The notes under the pieces are model-generated. The model saw only the letters and a program-made list of their open reading frames with translations, had not been told where the DNA came from and searched no databases. Positions 18,220 to 26,595 of a stretch of DNA of 38,703 nucleotides are shown piece by piece. Every line of letters starts with the position of its first letter. The first letter of the stretch is position 1. The stretch is from assembly GCA_944325435.1 (NCBI GenBank), contig CALVAC010000027.1:1-38703 (forward strand), written 5' to 3'. The DNA is from an uncultured Bacteroidales bacterium. GTDB lineage: Bacteria; Bacteroidota; Bacteroidia; Bacteroidales; UBA932. The position numbers and the translations under genes were made by a program.

Positions 18220-19338
18220 ATGAAGGTGTCCGGAACCATAGCCGCCGCTTTCATGATTCTGGTCATGACAAGTGAAGCCGATGCGCAGACCAAGAGCCTC
18301 GGAGTGTTCTTCGCCCCGGACCGGTCCGGGTTCAGCCATCAGCGTTTCCTGCGTGACAACACCTTCTGGAATATTGATGTCGCAGTGGATTATGGAGGTT
18401 GTGTACTGGGTCAGGATGTCCTGCCCGGGGCGCGTGTCTCATTGGGCTACAACTTCATAGTCTGGGAGAAAGATCACGGTGAAGGCCGTTCGAGAATATA
18501 TTCCGGACCGGGAATCAGCATCGGATACGTGCCGGACAAGGATCTTCTGTATGGAGGGATGGCAGGGCTCTCCGGCAATGTGGGGTATGAATACGATTTC
18601 CGTTTCCCAGTGACCATATCCCTGAGTCTGTCACCGACAGTGGGCATCCATCTCCACAATACGGACAGCGGGCTTCAGCTCGGCACATATATCAACGGCC
18701 TTCTGTGGTCTCTGGCCCCTCAGCTCGGAATCCGCTACAGGGTCGGAGAGAAAAGAGACGGCATAATGCATGGGGAGAAACCGGCGAAATACAAAAGGAG
18801 ATTCCCGAGACTTACATTCGGTGCCGAATGGGGATATGTATCGACCTTCTTCTGCTTCTACCACCGCAACTACAGGGCCGTGGAAGGATACAGGGTGAAC
18901 GATAAAGGTTCGAATGCAATGTACGGAGGCAACGGCTATCTTCTCGGACATGCCGGTGTCAATTTCGGAGGACACTTCAACCTGTCTCTGTATGCGGGAT
19001 ATGAAGGCATAGGGGACGGATTCTGCGTGATACCGGTGACTTTGAGAACCACGTGGCTTTTCGGCAGCCGGGCTGAAAGATCCAGATGGCTGTGCTATCT
19101 GGATGCCGGTTACGGGTTCAGGCCGGAGGGAGACAGCAGATGTTTCCTCGCCAAGGCCGGGGGAGGGTACAGGGTATCTTTCTCCCGGAGTGTAAAGATG
19201 GACTTCCTTCTGTCATACAGGTTTGCGTACGCCGGAATTCCGTTTTCGGACTATGCAGGGCCTGTGACCGGGGACAGAATCAACAGGAACGACAATTTCC
19301 TGAATGCAATCAGCATTGGAATAGGATTAACTTTATAA
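18220..19338 (+). CDS. Predicted outer-membrane beta-barrel protein, unknown function
   Basis: A 372-residue exported protein. Residues 1-22 form a signal peptide ending ADAQ. The mature part is rich in Gly, Tyr, Phe and alternating strands (GISIGYVPDKDLLYGGMAG, VNFGGHFNLSLYAGYEG), and the last strand ends in SIGIGLTL, as expected for a small barrel. No named family is recognised. The start is 6 bp after the pyk stop and the flavodiiron gene follows 12 bp later, so all three are probably one transcript. The functional connection to glycolysis is not evident. Confidence 0.7.
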   Translation: MKVSGTIAAAFMILVMTSEADAQTKSLGVFFAPDRSGFSHQRFLRDNTFWNIDVAVDYGGCVLGQDVLPGARVSLGYNFIVWEKDHGEGRSRIYSGPGISIGYVPDKDLLYGGMAGLSGNVGYEYDFRFPVTISLSLSPTVGIHLHNTDSGLQLGTYINGLLWSLAPQLGIRYRVGEKRDGIMHGEKPAKYKRRFPRLTFGAEWGYVSTFFCFYHRNYRAVEGYRVNDKGSNAMYGGNGYLLGHAGVNFGGHFNLSLYAGYEGIGDGFCVIPVTLRTTWLFGSRAERSRWLCYLDAGYGFRPEGDSRCFLAKAGGGYRVSFSRSVKMDFLLSYRFAYAGIPFSDYAGPVTGDRINRNDNFLNAISIGIGLTL

Positions 19339-19350
19339 CAGAATCTAATC

Positions 19351-20550
19351 ATGAAAATTACAGACAGGATCAGGTATGTAGGAGTGAATGACCACTGCAA
19401 GACATTGTTTGAAGGGTTGTGGCCGCTTCCTTTCGGAGTATCGTACAACTCATATCTGGTAGTTGGGGACGACGCTATAGCACTCATCGATACCGTAGAG
19501 GCGGAATTCGCGGAAGAATACCTCGGCAAGATCAGAGAAGCGATAGGGGACAGGCCGATTGATTACCTCATAGTGAATCATATGGAGCCCGACCATTCCT
19601 CCAGCATGGACTTCATCAGAAGGCAGTACCCTGACATTACCATAGTCACCAACGCCAAGGCTGTCCCGATGATTGCAGGCTACTACGGGCTTACTGACAA
19701 TATAAAGACAGTGAATGATGGAGAAACATTAGGGCTCGGGAATGCCACACTTGCTTTCTATATGACGCCGATGGTCCATTGGCCGGAGACAATGATGACT
19801 TGGCTTATCGAGGAGAAGACCCTGTTTGCAGGAGATGCTTTCGGGTCGTTCGGGGCAGTGGATGGGCCGGTCACAGATACTGCCGGAGCCCGACTTTGCG
19901 GCTGGCTCGGGATGCAGGCTGACACTTTCCCGGAATTCAAGAGCGAGATGACAAGGTATTATTCAAACATTGTAGGCAAATACGGCATTCCGGTGCAGAA
20001 TGCCCTGAAAAAGCTGTCATCCCTGCCGATTTCGAGAATATGCAGCACACACGGCCCGGTATGGGAAAGGCAGATTACCGAAGTCGTGTCCCTCTATGAC
20101 AGGCTCAGCCGGTATGAAGGGGAACACGGCGTATGCATAGTGTATGCATCGATGTACGGGAACACGGCTAAGGCAGCCAGGGCACTCGAGTCCGAACTGG
20201 CCGCAAGGGGAGTGCCTTATGCGATCCATGATCTTGCGCAGGAGAATGTCTCGTATGCATACAGGGATGCATTCAGGTTCGACACCATAGCTGCAGGTTC
20301 TCCTACATACAACAACTGCATATTCCCTCCGGTGGCAGCATTCATGGCGGGACTTTGTGCAAGGACACTGAAGAACCGCAGATTCCTTGCCTTCGGGTCA
20401 TACACTTGGGCAGGAGGAAGTGTGAGGCTGCTTAACGGAGAAGCCCAAAACCTCGGTTTTGAGCTTCTTTCAGAGGGCTTTGCATTCGCCCAGGGATATT
20501 CCGCTGAAAAATGCGACATGTCTGCAGCGGCAGACCTCCTTGCCAGATAA
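19351..20550 (+). CDS. fprA: FprA-type flavodiiron protein (A-type flavoprotein)
   Basis: A 399-residue flavodiiron protein. The N-terminal metallo-beta-lactamase-like domain carries the diiron ligands HMEPDH (His77, Glu79, Asp81, with His82), a later His in VHWPE, Asp in LFAGDAFGS and His in CSTHGPVW. The C-terminal flavodoxin domain (about 253-399) has the FMN phosphate loop VYASMYGNTAKAA and AAGSPTYNN. Such enzymes reduce O2 to water or NO to N2O in anaerobes, using rubredoxin or coenzyme-type donors; which gas is used here cannot be told. Its presence fits an anaerobic, oxygen-exposed lifestyle. Confidence 0.93.
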   Translation: MKITDRIRYVGVNDHCKTLFEGLWPLPFGVSYNSYLVVGDDAIALIDTVEAEFAEEYLGKIREAIGDRPIDYLIVNHMEPDHSSSMDFIRRQYPDITIVTNAKAVPMIAGYYGLTDNIKTVNDGETLGLGNATLAFYMTPMVHWPETMMTWLIEEKTLFAGDAFGSFGAVDGPVTDTAGARLCGWLGMQADTFPEFKSEMTRYYSNIVGKYGIPVQNALKKLSSLPISRICSTHGPVWERQITEVVSLYDRLSRYEGEHGVCIVYASMYGNTAKAARALESELAARGVPYAIHDLAQENVSYAYRDAFRFDTIAAGSPTYNNCIFPPVAAFMAGLCARTLKNRRFLAFGSYTWAGGSVRLLNGEAQNLGFELLSEGFAFAQGYSAEKCDMSAAADLLAR

Positions 20551-20568
20551 ACATACACAGGCAGCACG

Positions 20569-20592
20569 GACAGGAGGAACTTACCTCCTGTC
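20569..20592. repeat. 9-bp perfect inverted repeat at a convergent gene junction
   Basis: GACAGGAGG (20569-20577) and CCTCCTGTC (20584-20592) pair around a 6-nt loop. The loop contains the TAA stop of the minus-strand DUF5723 gene. The hairpin lies just past the fprA stop on the other strand. There is no T run on either side, so it is not a classical terminator; it may stabilise or end both transcripts. Confidence 0.55.
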
Positions 20593-22005
20593 TCCGAGAT
20601 GCCTGAGCTTGCTCAGGTTGAATGTCAGTCCGAAAGTGAAGTTGACATTTGCTTTTCCGTACGGTAGTCCTACAGCAATACCCCCTATATTCAAAGGACT
20701 GGTCACATTCCAGAAGATATTGTCTGTCCCGAGGAAGATTCCGATTCCAGGGAAATCGAGGCCGAGAGCCGCGCCCCAAGTCGAACCGTGGTTGCTTATG
20801 CCATAGTTAGTAGAAAACTCGAACCACTTGACCGGATGGATATTCACAAAGAACCGGCCTTCATATTTTGAGTACGCCCGGGCGAACCTGTTCGAATACA
20901 GGAAACCGGCCGAGAGTTTTTCATAGAACGGCATCTTGTATTCAGCACCGATGTTCAGGGTCGCGGTCAGCATCTCCAGCCTGCGGCGGCTTCCATCCTC
21001 CTTGTACATTACCAGAAGGTTTTCCAGGTCCTTACCCATAGCATCCAGCTGGCTGTCAATAGTGTTCTCGCTTTCCGGATTGTTGACCGCGATATTGTCG
21101 AATCCGTCGAACACCCACGCAGTATTGTCAGTATAGGCGTTTATTGTCCTGCCCCATGACATGAATCCAAGATCAAGGATGGCGGCTGACACCGTAAGCC
21201 CATCAATGACCTCGTAGGTTGCTCCCAGATCTATCGCTCCTCCAAAGCCTATTCCGTTGAAAATGTCCTGGACTCCGTTCTCCAGAAAAGAAATCTGGTT
21301 GAAATCCAACTGGTTCGTTCCGGCCTTTGTCCCTATATCCACGATACTTGTTGCATAGAGGGAACCATCGGCATTGACACTCCACTGGTCTCCGTTCATG
21401 TTGATATTCATATTGTCGACCTTGACTTCCGCATTGAAAAGCCCGACAAGGAACTTCACTTTCGCTCCGATATTAAGCCGCTCCGTGATGCTGTGCGAGT
21501 GTCCTATTGCCAATTCAAGACTGTTCCTCGTCCTCACTCCGAGATTGCTGATGTCGTATGACTGCTTCTGCCCGGCATTCTTCATGAAATCGAACAGGTC
21601 ACGCGGAAGATTGAGCGCATTGCTGGACTTCAGGTTCAGTTCTACCGTAGTGAATCCGTGCTTGCCCCAAGTACCTACTGAAATCAGGTTTTCCGAGATG
21701 TCCAGACCTAAAATATTCTGTCTGTTGAGTTTTCCAAGAAATTCATCAGAGCTCACCGCCCCGTTCATAAAAGTTGTCAGCTGGCCGTTTCGCGGATACA
21801 GGAACGTGCTGATACCCATATTGCTTCTCAGGTCTAAATTCACATTGCCTACGCCCAGGGAGAGGTAGCTTCTGGAACTGGCAAAAGCCGGATTGAGCTG
21901 GTGCCTGAACTTGTAGCTTTCCATAAAATATGCAGAATTGGTCTGCGCAGAGGCTGCAAGTCCGGATGCTATTGCTAAAAACAGTATTATATATATCTTT
22001 TTCAT
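20581..22005 (-). CDS. DUF5723 outer-membrane protein
   Basis: A 474-residue exported protein. The signal peptide (residues 1-20) ends SAQ. The mature N terminus, with FRHQLNPAFASSRSYLSLG, is the typical opening of DUF5723, a Bacteroidota-specific barrel family. The body alternates Gly/aromatic strands (IGFGGAIDLGATYEVIDG, GISNHGSTWGAALGLDFPG). It follows the lipoprotein gene by 12 bp and is probably co-transcribed. The stop codon lies in the loop of an inverted repeat. Function unknown; possibly a surface-exposed partner of the lipoprotein. Confidence 0.75.
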   Translation of the reverse strand: MKKIYIILFLAIASGLAASAQTNSAYFMESYKFRHQLNPAFASSRSYLSLGVGNVNLDLRSNMGISTFLYPRNGQLTTFMNGAVSSDEFLGKLNRQNILGLDISENLISVGTWGKHGFTTVELNLKSSNALNLPRDLFDFMKNAGQKQSYDISNLGVRTRNSLELAIGHSHSITERLNIGAKVKFLVGLFNAEVKVDNMNINMNGDQWSVNADGSLYATSIVDIGTKAGTNQLDFNQISFLENGVQDIFNGIGFGGAIDLGATYEVIDGLTVSAAILDLGFMSWGRTINAYTDNTAWVFDGFDNIAVNNPESENTIDSQLDAMGKDLENLLVMYKEDGSRRRLEMLTATLNIGAEYKMPFYEKLSAGFLYSNRFARAYSKYEGRFFVNIHPVKWFEFSTNYGISNHGSTWGAALGLDFPGIGIFLGTDNIFWNVTSPLNIGGIAVGLPYGKANVNFTFGLTFNLSKLRHLGDRR

Positions 22006-22017
22006 GATTCTTCCAGG

Positions 22018-23934
22018 TTAAAGTTGTGTGCTTATCCCTCCTTTGATGTTTACACTGATATCTGTAAGCTGGATACCCTGCCGGCTGTTCAGGGCAACTC
22101 CGGCGAAATCGCTGTCGCAGCTTCCCTTGAGATTGAGCCTGAACCCATCCAGACGCTTGAGACTTTCAAGATCGGCATTGATATGTATGACAGCGGGAGT
22201 CGTGGTGGCAGAGCCTGTATCTCCGCCTTTGACAGTCACTGGAGATGCTCCAGAGGCATCTGATAGAGAGACTTCAACACCAGAGTCAATCACGTTGCCA
22301 TCCACATCGATAGGGGAGGCCGAGACTGCAAGCGTCAGTGGAATCTCATTGACAAATGTCATATAGACAGATGCTTCCGTAAGATGTATCTGCAGATTCC
22401 CGTCGGATGTTTCGCCCTGCTGTCCGTCGCTGCCCTTATCTGAAGAGTTGAGGGTGTCGTTCAGTCCGGTGATATCGTATGGATATTCGATGGAAAGATT
22501 CTCGCCGAAAGCAAGAGGGGCATCTAAGCTGTAGTCGAAAGAGAACGAGTACTGCGCACCCGGGTTTTCAGGAATGTCTATCGTCAGCATCTCCTGGAGA
22601 ACCTCCACATTCACATCTGTTACCTCTATCCTATCCGGCATGGTGGCAACAAGTTCAGCCAGATCCTCTTTCACGATGACCACTGGATTGTTTGTGGCAG
22701 CTACAGGCCCCTGTGGCACATCTTCCGCCCTTCTTACGATATATATCGGGGTGATACCGTTACCGACGGCAATGGCATCTTCCGAAGTCTGGTCCGGATT
22801 GCCTATCTGCAGGGACTTGACAGTCTGGTCTCCTGAATATGATGTGATATCGGCAGAGAAAGTCAAAGATACCGGGGAAGTATTGGTCACAAGCATCGAA
22901 ATCACAGGGCTGTAGATGTCGATTGTGGTATTCTCTCCCGAAAGGAATTCCGGCATCTCGCCGAGCTCGACCGGTTCGATTGTCCCGACCTCTATTTCAG
23001 GATTGAATTTCATCTGTACTGTCCTGACAGCTATATCGCTGACAGTCATATCTATGTCGATTGCAAGACTTTGAGGGAGATCGGATGTATATGTCCCGAA
23101 TGTCTTCGGAATCGCACTGATGGCCACATTGTCCATAACGATAGCATCCTCTATCTGTATCTTGTTTCCGACAAGTCCCTGACCTTCAGGAATCTGGTTA
23201 AAGTCTACGGATATAATGGAAAGCTCGATAGGTCTTGGCTCTTCCACTTTCAGATTGACATCCTGAATGAATTTCACGACATGTCCATCTTCCACTGCAT
23301 AGAAACCGTCTCCAGAAGCACCAGCAATTGTTATATAGTCAGGGAATTTGAGTGTAAATCCCTTGGCTATTGTTATTTCACCTCTGGTATCCTCATCGTT
23401 TCTCGAAAGTGTGAGCGATATCGCGAGCGAAGCCTGCAGATCAATCCTACCGATTTCGGAGACATAATCAGGCACATCCTCTGAAATCAGTATTTCGGTT
23501 TCTCTGCTGCCATCTACTTCAAAATCATATCTCTCTGCAGTAATCGGAATCTGTCCGACCTGCTCGTTATCCGGAATATCCATTGTCACCTTGAATCCGC
23601 CCTGATTGTCATCATTTCCGATCTGGATATCCGAGAATTCGATTGACGGTACATCTATGTTCTGCGTTATCTCGTCACCGGACACAGACAGCAGATAATT
23701 TCCGTCAGCATCCTGTGTGATCACTGAATTTTCAGTGTCATCGAGCTTGAGGAAATCACCTATCAGAATCTTCTGGGTGCTGCCGACCGGAGCGCTGATG
23801 TCTCCGTTGACATCGATGGTCAAGTCGATGCCTTTGCTGAGATCGTACGCCTCATTTACGCACGAAACGCCTCCAATGACCATCCCGGCCACAAGAGCCG
23901 GCATTGTCATCCTTGACAGTTTTTCAAGGTTCAT
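22018..23934 (-). CDS. Large predicted lipoprotein, unknown function
   Basis: A 638-residue protein with a lipoprotein signal peptide (Cys25 in VIGGVSC). The mature part is acidic, almost all beta, and repetitive in style, with many short Ile/Val/Asp-rich segments (LTIDVNGDISAPVGS, GEITIAKGFTLKFPDYI, FNPEIEVGTIEPVELGEMP). This suggests stacked immunoglobulin-like or BNR-free beta domains, but no named family is recognised. It directly precedes the DUF5723 barrel gene, a pairing suggestive of an outer-membrane lipoprotein/barrel partnership. I see no obvious lipoprotein surface-export signal after the cysteine (VNEAYDLS). Confidence 0.65.
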   Translation of the reverse strand: MNLEKLSRMTMPALVAGMVIGGVSCVNEAYDLSKGIDLTIDVNGDISAPVGSTQKILIGDFLKLDDTENSVITQDADGNYLLSVSGDEITQNIDVPSIEFSDIQIGNDDNQGGFKVTMDIPDNEQVGQIPITAERYDFEVDGSRETEILISEDVPDYVSEIGRIDLQASLAISLTLSRNDEDTRGEITIAKGFTLKFPDYITIAGASGDGFYAVEDGHVVKFIQDVNLKVEEPRPIELSIISVDFNQIPEGQGLVGNKIQIEDAIVMDNVAISAIPKTFGTYTSDLPQSLAIDIDMTVSDIAVRTVQMKFNPEIEVGTIEPVELGEMPEFLSGENTTIDIYSPVISMLVTNTSPVSLTFSADITSYSGDQTVKSLQIGNPDQTSEDAIAVGNGITPIYIVRRAEDVPQGPVAATNNPVVIVKEDLAELVATMPDRIEVTDVNVEVLQEMLTIDIPENPGAQYSFSFDYSLDAPLAFGENLSIEYPYDITGLNDTLNSSDKGSDGQQGETSDGNLQIHLTEASVYMTFVNEIPLTLAVSASPIDVDGNVIDSGVEVSLSDASGASPVTVKGGDTGSATTTPAVIHINADLESLKRLDGFRLNLKGSCDSDFAGVALNSRQGIQLTDISVNIKGGISTQL

Positions 23935-23967
23935 AATCCAATTATTTTGAGTTAATTAAAATCCCTG

Positions 23968-23975
23968 CAAATATA
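23968..23975 (-). promoter_or_regulatory. Bacteroidota -7 box for lipoprotein/DUF5723 operon
   Basis: The minus strand reads TATATTTG, an exact TAnnTTTG, 34 bp before the ATG at 23934. A -33 TTTG at normal spacing is not clear. Confidence 0.5.
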
Positions 23976-24082
23976 GACAAAATTTTTTAAAGACTTCGCC
24001 TGAGCGCAAAATCCATACAGAATTACGCCACACTGCCCTTTCGGTATTTTTTGTCATACAATAGATATTATGTTAAGTAATG

Positions 24083-24113
24083 TTTGTAATAAATGAGATT
24101 GTTGCTATATTTG
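24083..24113 (+). promoter_or_regulatory. Complete Bacteroidota promoter (-33/-7) at an apparently leaderless gene
   Basis: TTTG at 24083-24086 and TATATTTG at 24106-24113 are separated by 19 nt, which fits the TTTG/TAnnTTTG consensus. Transcription would start about 4-7 nt later, at or next to the GTG codon at 24118. Confidence 0.65.
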
Positions 24114-24117
24114 CGCT

Positions 24118-24534
24118 GTGAAATTCAGAATCTACATAATCATAGCAATTCTGGCTGCGGGACTCTCCTACACCTTAGACTGCCTGACGCATCCGCAGGA
24201 AAAGGAAAATGCCATCACAGCCAGACAGCACGAAGACACTCTTAAAGGAAACGGAGAGACTTCAGACAGATATGTAGACTACAACTATGCATTCTGCGCC
24301 GCATCAGGCACAAGCATCTCGGCCCAGAGGTCAAACAGCAACAGCAGCATCCCGAGAAATCCGGGAGCTTGGAAAAGATGCAATGAGTCCGACAGCCAGA
24401 TAGTAGAGTTGCATTCCGGCAAAATTTGCTGTGAATCAGCCGTGAACAATTTCCTGTCGACTATATTGCTTCATCCTTCCGGGCTGCAGTCGGACAGCCA
24501 CAGGTTTATCCAGCTGTGCCGGCTGACAATCTGA
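24118..24534 (+). CDS. Small membrane-anchored or exported protein, unknown function
   Basis: A 138-residue product read from a GTG start. Residues 3-20 form a hydrophobic signal or anchor (FRIYIIIAILAAGLSY). A polar middle follows, then a C terminus with LHPSGLQSDSHRFIQLCRL that resembles the ends of other small uncharacterised Bacteroidota proteins known to me. No in-frame ATG precedes the hydrophobic segment, and an in-frame stop at 24094-24096 limits the upstream extent. The promoter -7 box ends 4 bp before the GTG, so the mRNA may lack a leader. Five cysteines lie after the anchor. Function unknown; I call it a gene mainly because of the promoter and signal segment. Confidence 0.55.
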   Translation: MKFRIYIIIAILAAGLSYTLDCLTHPQEKENAITARQHEDTLKGNGETSDRYVDYNYAFCAASGTSISAQRSNSNSSIPRNPGAWKRCNESDSQIVELHSGKICCESAVNNFLSTILLHPSGLQSDSHRFIQLCRLTI

Positions 24535-24589
24535 TAACCGGCATTTACGCAACACTGGATTGACACGCAAGATGTCGGCAAGTGTCATT

Positions 24590-24608
24590 TGGCCGGTTGT
24601 TCCGGCCA
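24590..24608. terminator. Possible terminator hairpin
   Basis: TGGCCGG (24590-24596) and CCGGCCA (24602-24608) pair perfectly around TTGTT. It lies 56 bp after the stop of the small gene at 24118-24534. The following sequence is pyrimidine-rich but not a T run, so termination is only possible. Confidence 0.4.
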
Positions 24609-24658
24609 GGTCTCCCCTATTCTTATAATTAATTGATTTACAATAATTTAATATTATT

Positions 24659-25105
24659 ATGAACAAAGAATTCGTCCGCGTACGCAGTATACTGGACTAC
24701 ACGATATCACTGGCTCTCCTTATCATAGGCTGCGCAATAGTAATTATCCCTACGCCTGCATCAATCAATATAGTGGGTATCTTTTCCATCTTTGCAGGAA
24801 TCCTGCTGATTGTCATACTCAGGTCTGCCTGGAAAGACAAGGAGACAGGCGAGAAATACCACAAGAAAGAGTTCTATTTCCCTCAAAGCAGCAAGGACAG
24901 GATAATCAAATCCGTATCAGAAGACATCGAAAACATTGACATTCAGGATGAAGACAAAGGGAACGGACTCAGGCTCGACCTTTTCTACAGCAAACATAAC
25001 GGAAAGGCGTTCCTCCAGGTCTATGAATATATCCCATACAGATACGAACCTGCATCAGAATTCTTCGAACATCCGGTTTCCAAAATCGGAAAACTTCTGA
25101 AATAG
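24659..25105 (+). CDS. Predicted membrane protein, unknown function
   Basis: A 148-residue protein with two adjacent transmembrane helices (about residues 14-32 and 36-56, IVGIFSIFAGILLIVIL) and a charged cytoplasmic or periplasmic tail of about 90 residues (DKETGEKYHKKEFYFPQSS onward). No family recognised. It is preceded by an AT-rich stretch and followed within 27 bp by a strong hairpin terminator shared with the convergent malic enzyme gene. Start is the first ATG in frame. Confidence 0.65.
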   Translation: MNKEFVRVRSILDYTISLALLIIGCAIVIIPTPASINIVGIFSIFAGILLIVILRSAWKDKETGEKYHKKEFYFPQSSKDRIIKSVSEDIENIDIQDEDKGNGLRLDLFYSKHNGKAFLQVYEYIPYRYEPASEFFEHPVSKIGKLLK

Positions 25106-25131
25106 AGACTTCCATAGTGAAGCGTGGTTAC

Positions 25132-25163
25132 AAAACAGCCGCCCCGGACGAGGCGGCTGTTTT
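25132..25163. terminator. Bidirectional intrinsic terminator
   Basis: AAAACAGCCGCC (25132-25143) and GGCGGCTGTTTT (25152-25163) form a perfect 12-bp stem with an 8-nt loop. The stem has T runs at its 3' end on both strands, suiting the convergent genes ending at 25105 (+) and 25191 (-). Confidence 0.9.
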
Positions 25164-25190
25164 CATTGGCATCCTGTGGTCTGCCACGCA

Positions 25191-26462
25191 TCATTTCTTC
25201 GGCAGTTTCGCAAGATATTCCCTGTACGCATCCCAGTCTGTGACCGGTCTGCGCGCCACACCGGAATCCATTGCCGCTTTGGCGACCGCTATGGACACAG
25301 TCTCAAGCAGGCGGGAATCCAGCGCCTTAGGTATGATGTAGTCCGGACCGAAAGACAGGGCGGATACATTGTATGCCTTGAGCACCTCTTCCGGGACAGG
25401 AGACTTTGCGAGTTCAGCTATCGCATATACTGCGGCAAGCTTCATCTCTTCGCTGATCTTTCTCGCCCTTGTATCGAGTGCCCCCCTGAAAATGTACGGG
25501 AAACCGATCACATTGTTGACCTGATTAGGATAGTCGCTCCGGCCTGTAGACATGAGTGCATCCGGGCGGGCTTCAAGCGCATCTTCATAGCTGATTTCAG
25601 GATAAGGGTTGGCAAGTGCCATAATTATAGGCTTGTCTGCCATCGTCTTGACCATCTCCTTGCTCAACACATCCGCCTTGGAGAAGCCGGCGAACACATC
25701 GGCATCACGTATGGCCTCCTCCAAAGTATGCAGATCCCTTGATGTGGCGAATTTCCTTTTATACTGGTTCAGGTCTGTCCTGTCCTCCCTGACAACGCCT
25801 TTGCTGTCGCACATTACAATATTCTCCGGCTTCACCCCTACCTTGATATACAGGTCTGTACACGCAATGGCAGCAGCACCTGCACCGTTTACAACCATCT
25901 TCACATCTTCCGCCTTCTTGCCGGCCAGTTCAAGGGAATTTACCAGGGCAGCGGCAGTTATTATCGCCGTACAGTGCTGGTCATCATGCATTACAGGAAT
26001 ATCCAGCTCCTCAATCAGCCTTTTTTCTATGTCAAAACACTGGGGAGCCTTTATATCCTCGAGATTGATGCCCCCGAAAGTAGGGGCAAGACTCTTCACA
26101 GTCTGGATAAATATCTCAGTATCAGAGGCATCCAGCTCTATGTCGAATGCATTCACCCCTCCCAGGATCTTGAACAGCAATGCCTTGCCTTCCATCACAG
26201 GCTTTGCTGCATAAGGGCCGATGTTACCGAGTCCCAGGACAGCCGTTCCGTTGGAAATCACTGCAATAAGATTGCCCCTGTTCGTATAGTCGTAGGACTT
26301 CTCCCTGTCATCTGCGATGGCCTCCGCAGGAGCCGCCACACCGGGAGTGTATGCCATTGCCAGGTCATGCTGGGTGGCAGTCGGCTTTACTGGACTGATG
26401 CCGGTCTTGCCGGCCGGAAAGCTTCTGTGGTACTCCAGAGCTTCTTGATCTGATTTTTTCAT
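25191..26462 (-). CDS. maeB: Malic enzyme (NAD(P)-dependent, short form without phosphotransacetylase domain)
   Basis: A 423-residue malic enzyme, converting malate to pyruvate + CO2 with reduction of NAD(P). It shows YTPGVAAPAEAIA, the tyrosine-containing N-terminal motif, NGTAVLGLGNIGP, FGGINLEDIKAPQCFDIE, the metal/substrate motif MHDDQHCTAI, the dinucleotide loop VVNGAGAAAIA and ALANPYPEI. The phosphotransacetylase-like C-terminal half found in many MaeB proteins is absent. Cofactor preference cannot be assigned. With pyruvate kinase in the same window, it adds to pyruvate-node metabolism but is not co-transcribed with it. Start ATG at 26462. Confidence 0.92.
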   Translation of the reverse strand: MKKSDQEALEYHRSFPAGKTGISPVKPTATQHDLAMAYTPGVAAPAEAIADDREKSYDYTNRGNLIAVISNGTAVLGLGNIGPYAAKPVMEGKALLFKILGGVNAFDIELDASDTEIFIQTVKSLAPTFGGINLEDIKAPQCFDIEKRLIEELDIPVMHDDQHCTAIITAAALVNSLELAGKKAEDVKMVVNGAGAAAIACTDLYIKVGVKPENIVMCDSKGVVREDRTDLNQYKRKFATSRDLHTLEEAIRDADVFAGFSKADVLSKEMVKTMADKPIIMALANPYPEISYEDALEARPDALMSTGRSDYPNQVNNVIGFPYIFRGALDTRARKISEEMKLAAVYAIAELAKSPVPEEVLKAYNVSALSFGPDYIIPKALDSRLLETVSIAVAKAAMDSGVARRPVTDWDAYREYLAKLPKK

Positions 26463-26526
26463 AATTATCCTTTCTAACTACTAACTTCTGTGACTGCATC
26501 CCCCTGTCCGGAAGACGCGAATTATG

Positions 26527-26534
26527 CAAATTTA
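26527..26534 (-). promoter_or_regulatory. -7 box for malic enzyme gene
   Basis: The minus strand reads TAAATTTG, matching TAnnTTTG, 64 bp before the start codon. No -33 TTTG at ideal distance. Confidence 0.4.
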
Positions 26535-26548
26535 CGAAATTTTTTGCG

Positions 26549-26556
26549 TATGTTTG
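26549..26556 (+). promoter_or_regulatory. -7 box for rlmD
   Basis: TATGTTTG matches TAnnTTTG and ends 39 bp before the rlmD ATG at 26596. It is divergent from the malic enzyme box 14 bp away. Confidence 0.45.
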
Positions 26557-26595
26557 CAGCCTGTTTGAGAAAAAATTCTACAAAAACCGGCCTTT

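Noticed and set aside
17119..18339. 406-codon open frame on the minus strand opposite pyk
   Set aside because: It mirrors a clear pyruvate kinase and results from the base composition; the translation has no family features.
24535..24658. Possible tRNA or riboswitch in the gap
   Set aside because: Only a simple 7-bp hairpin is visible; no cloverleaf and no recognisable aptamer core.
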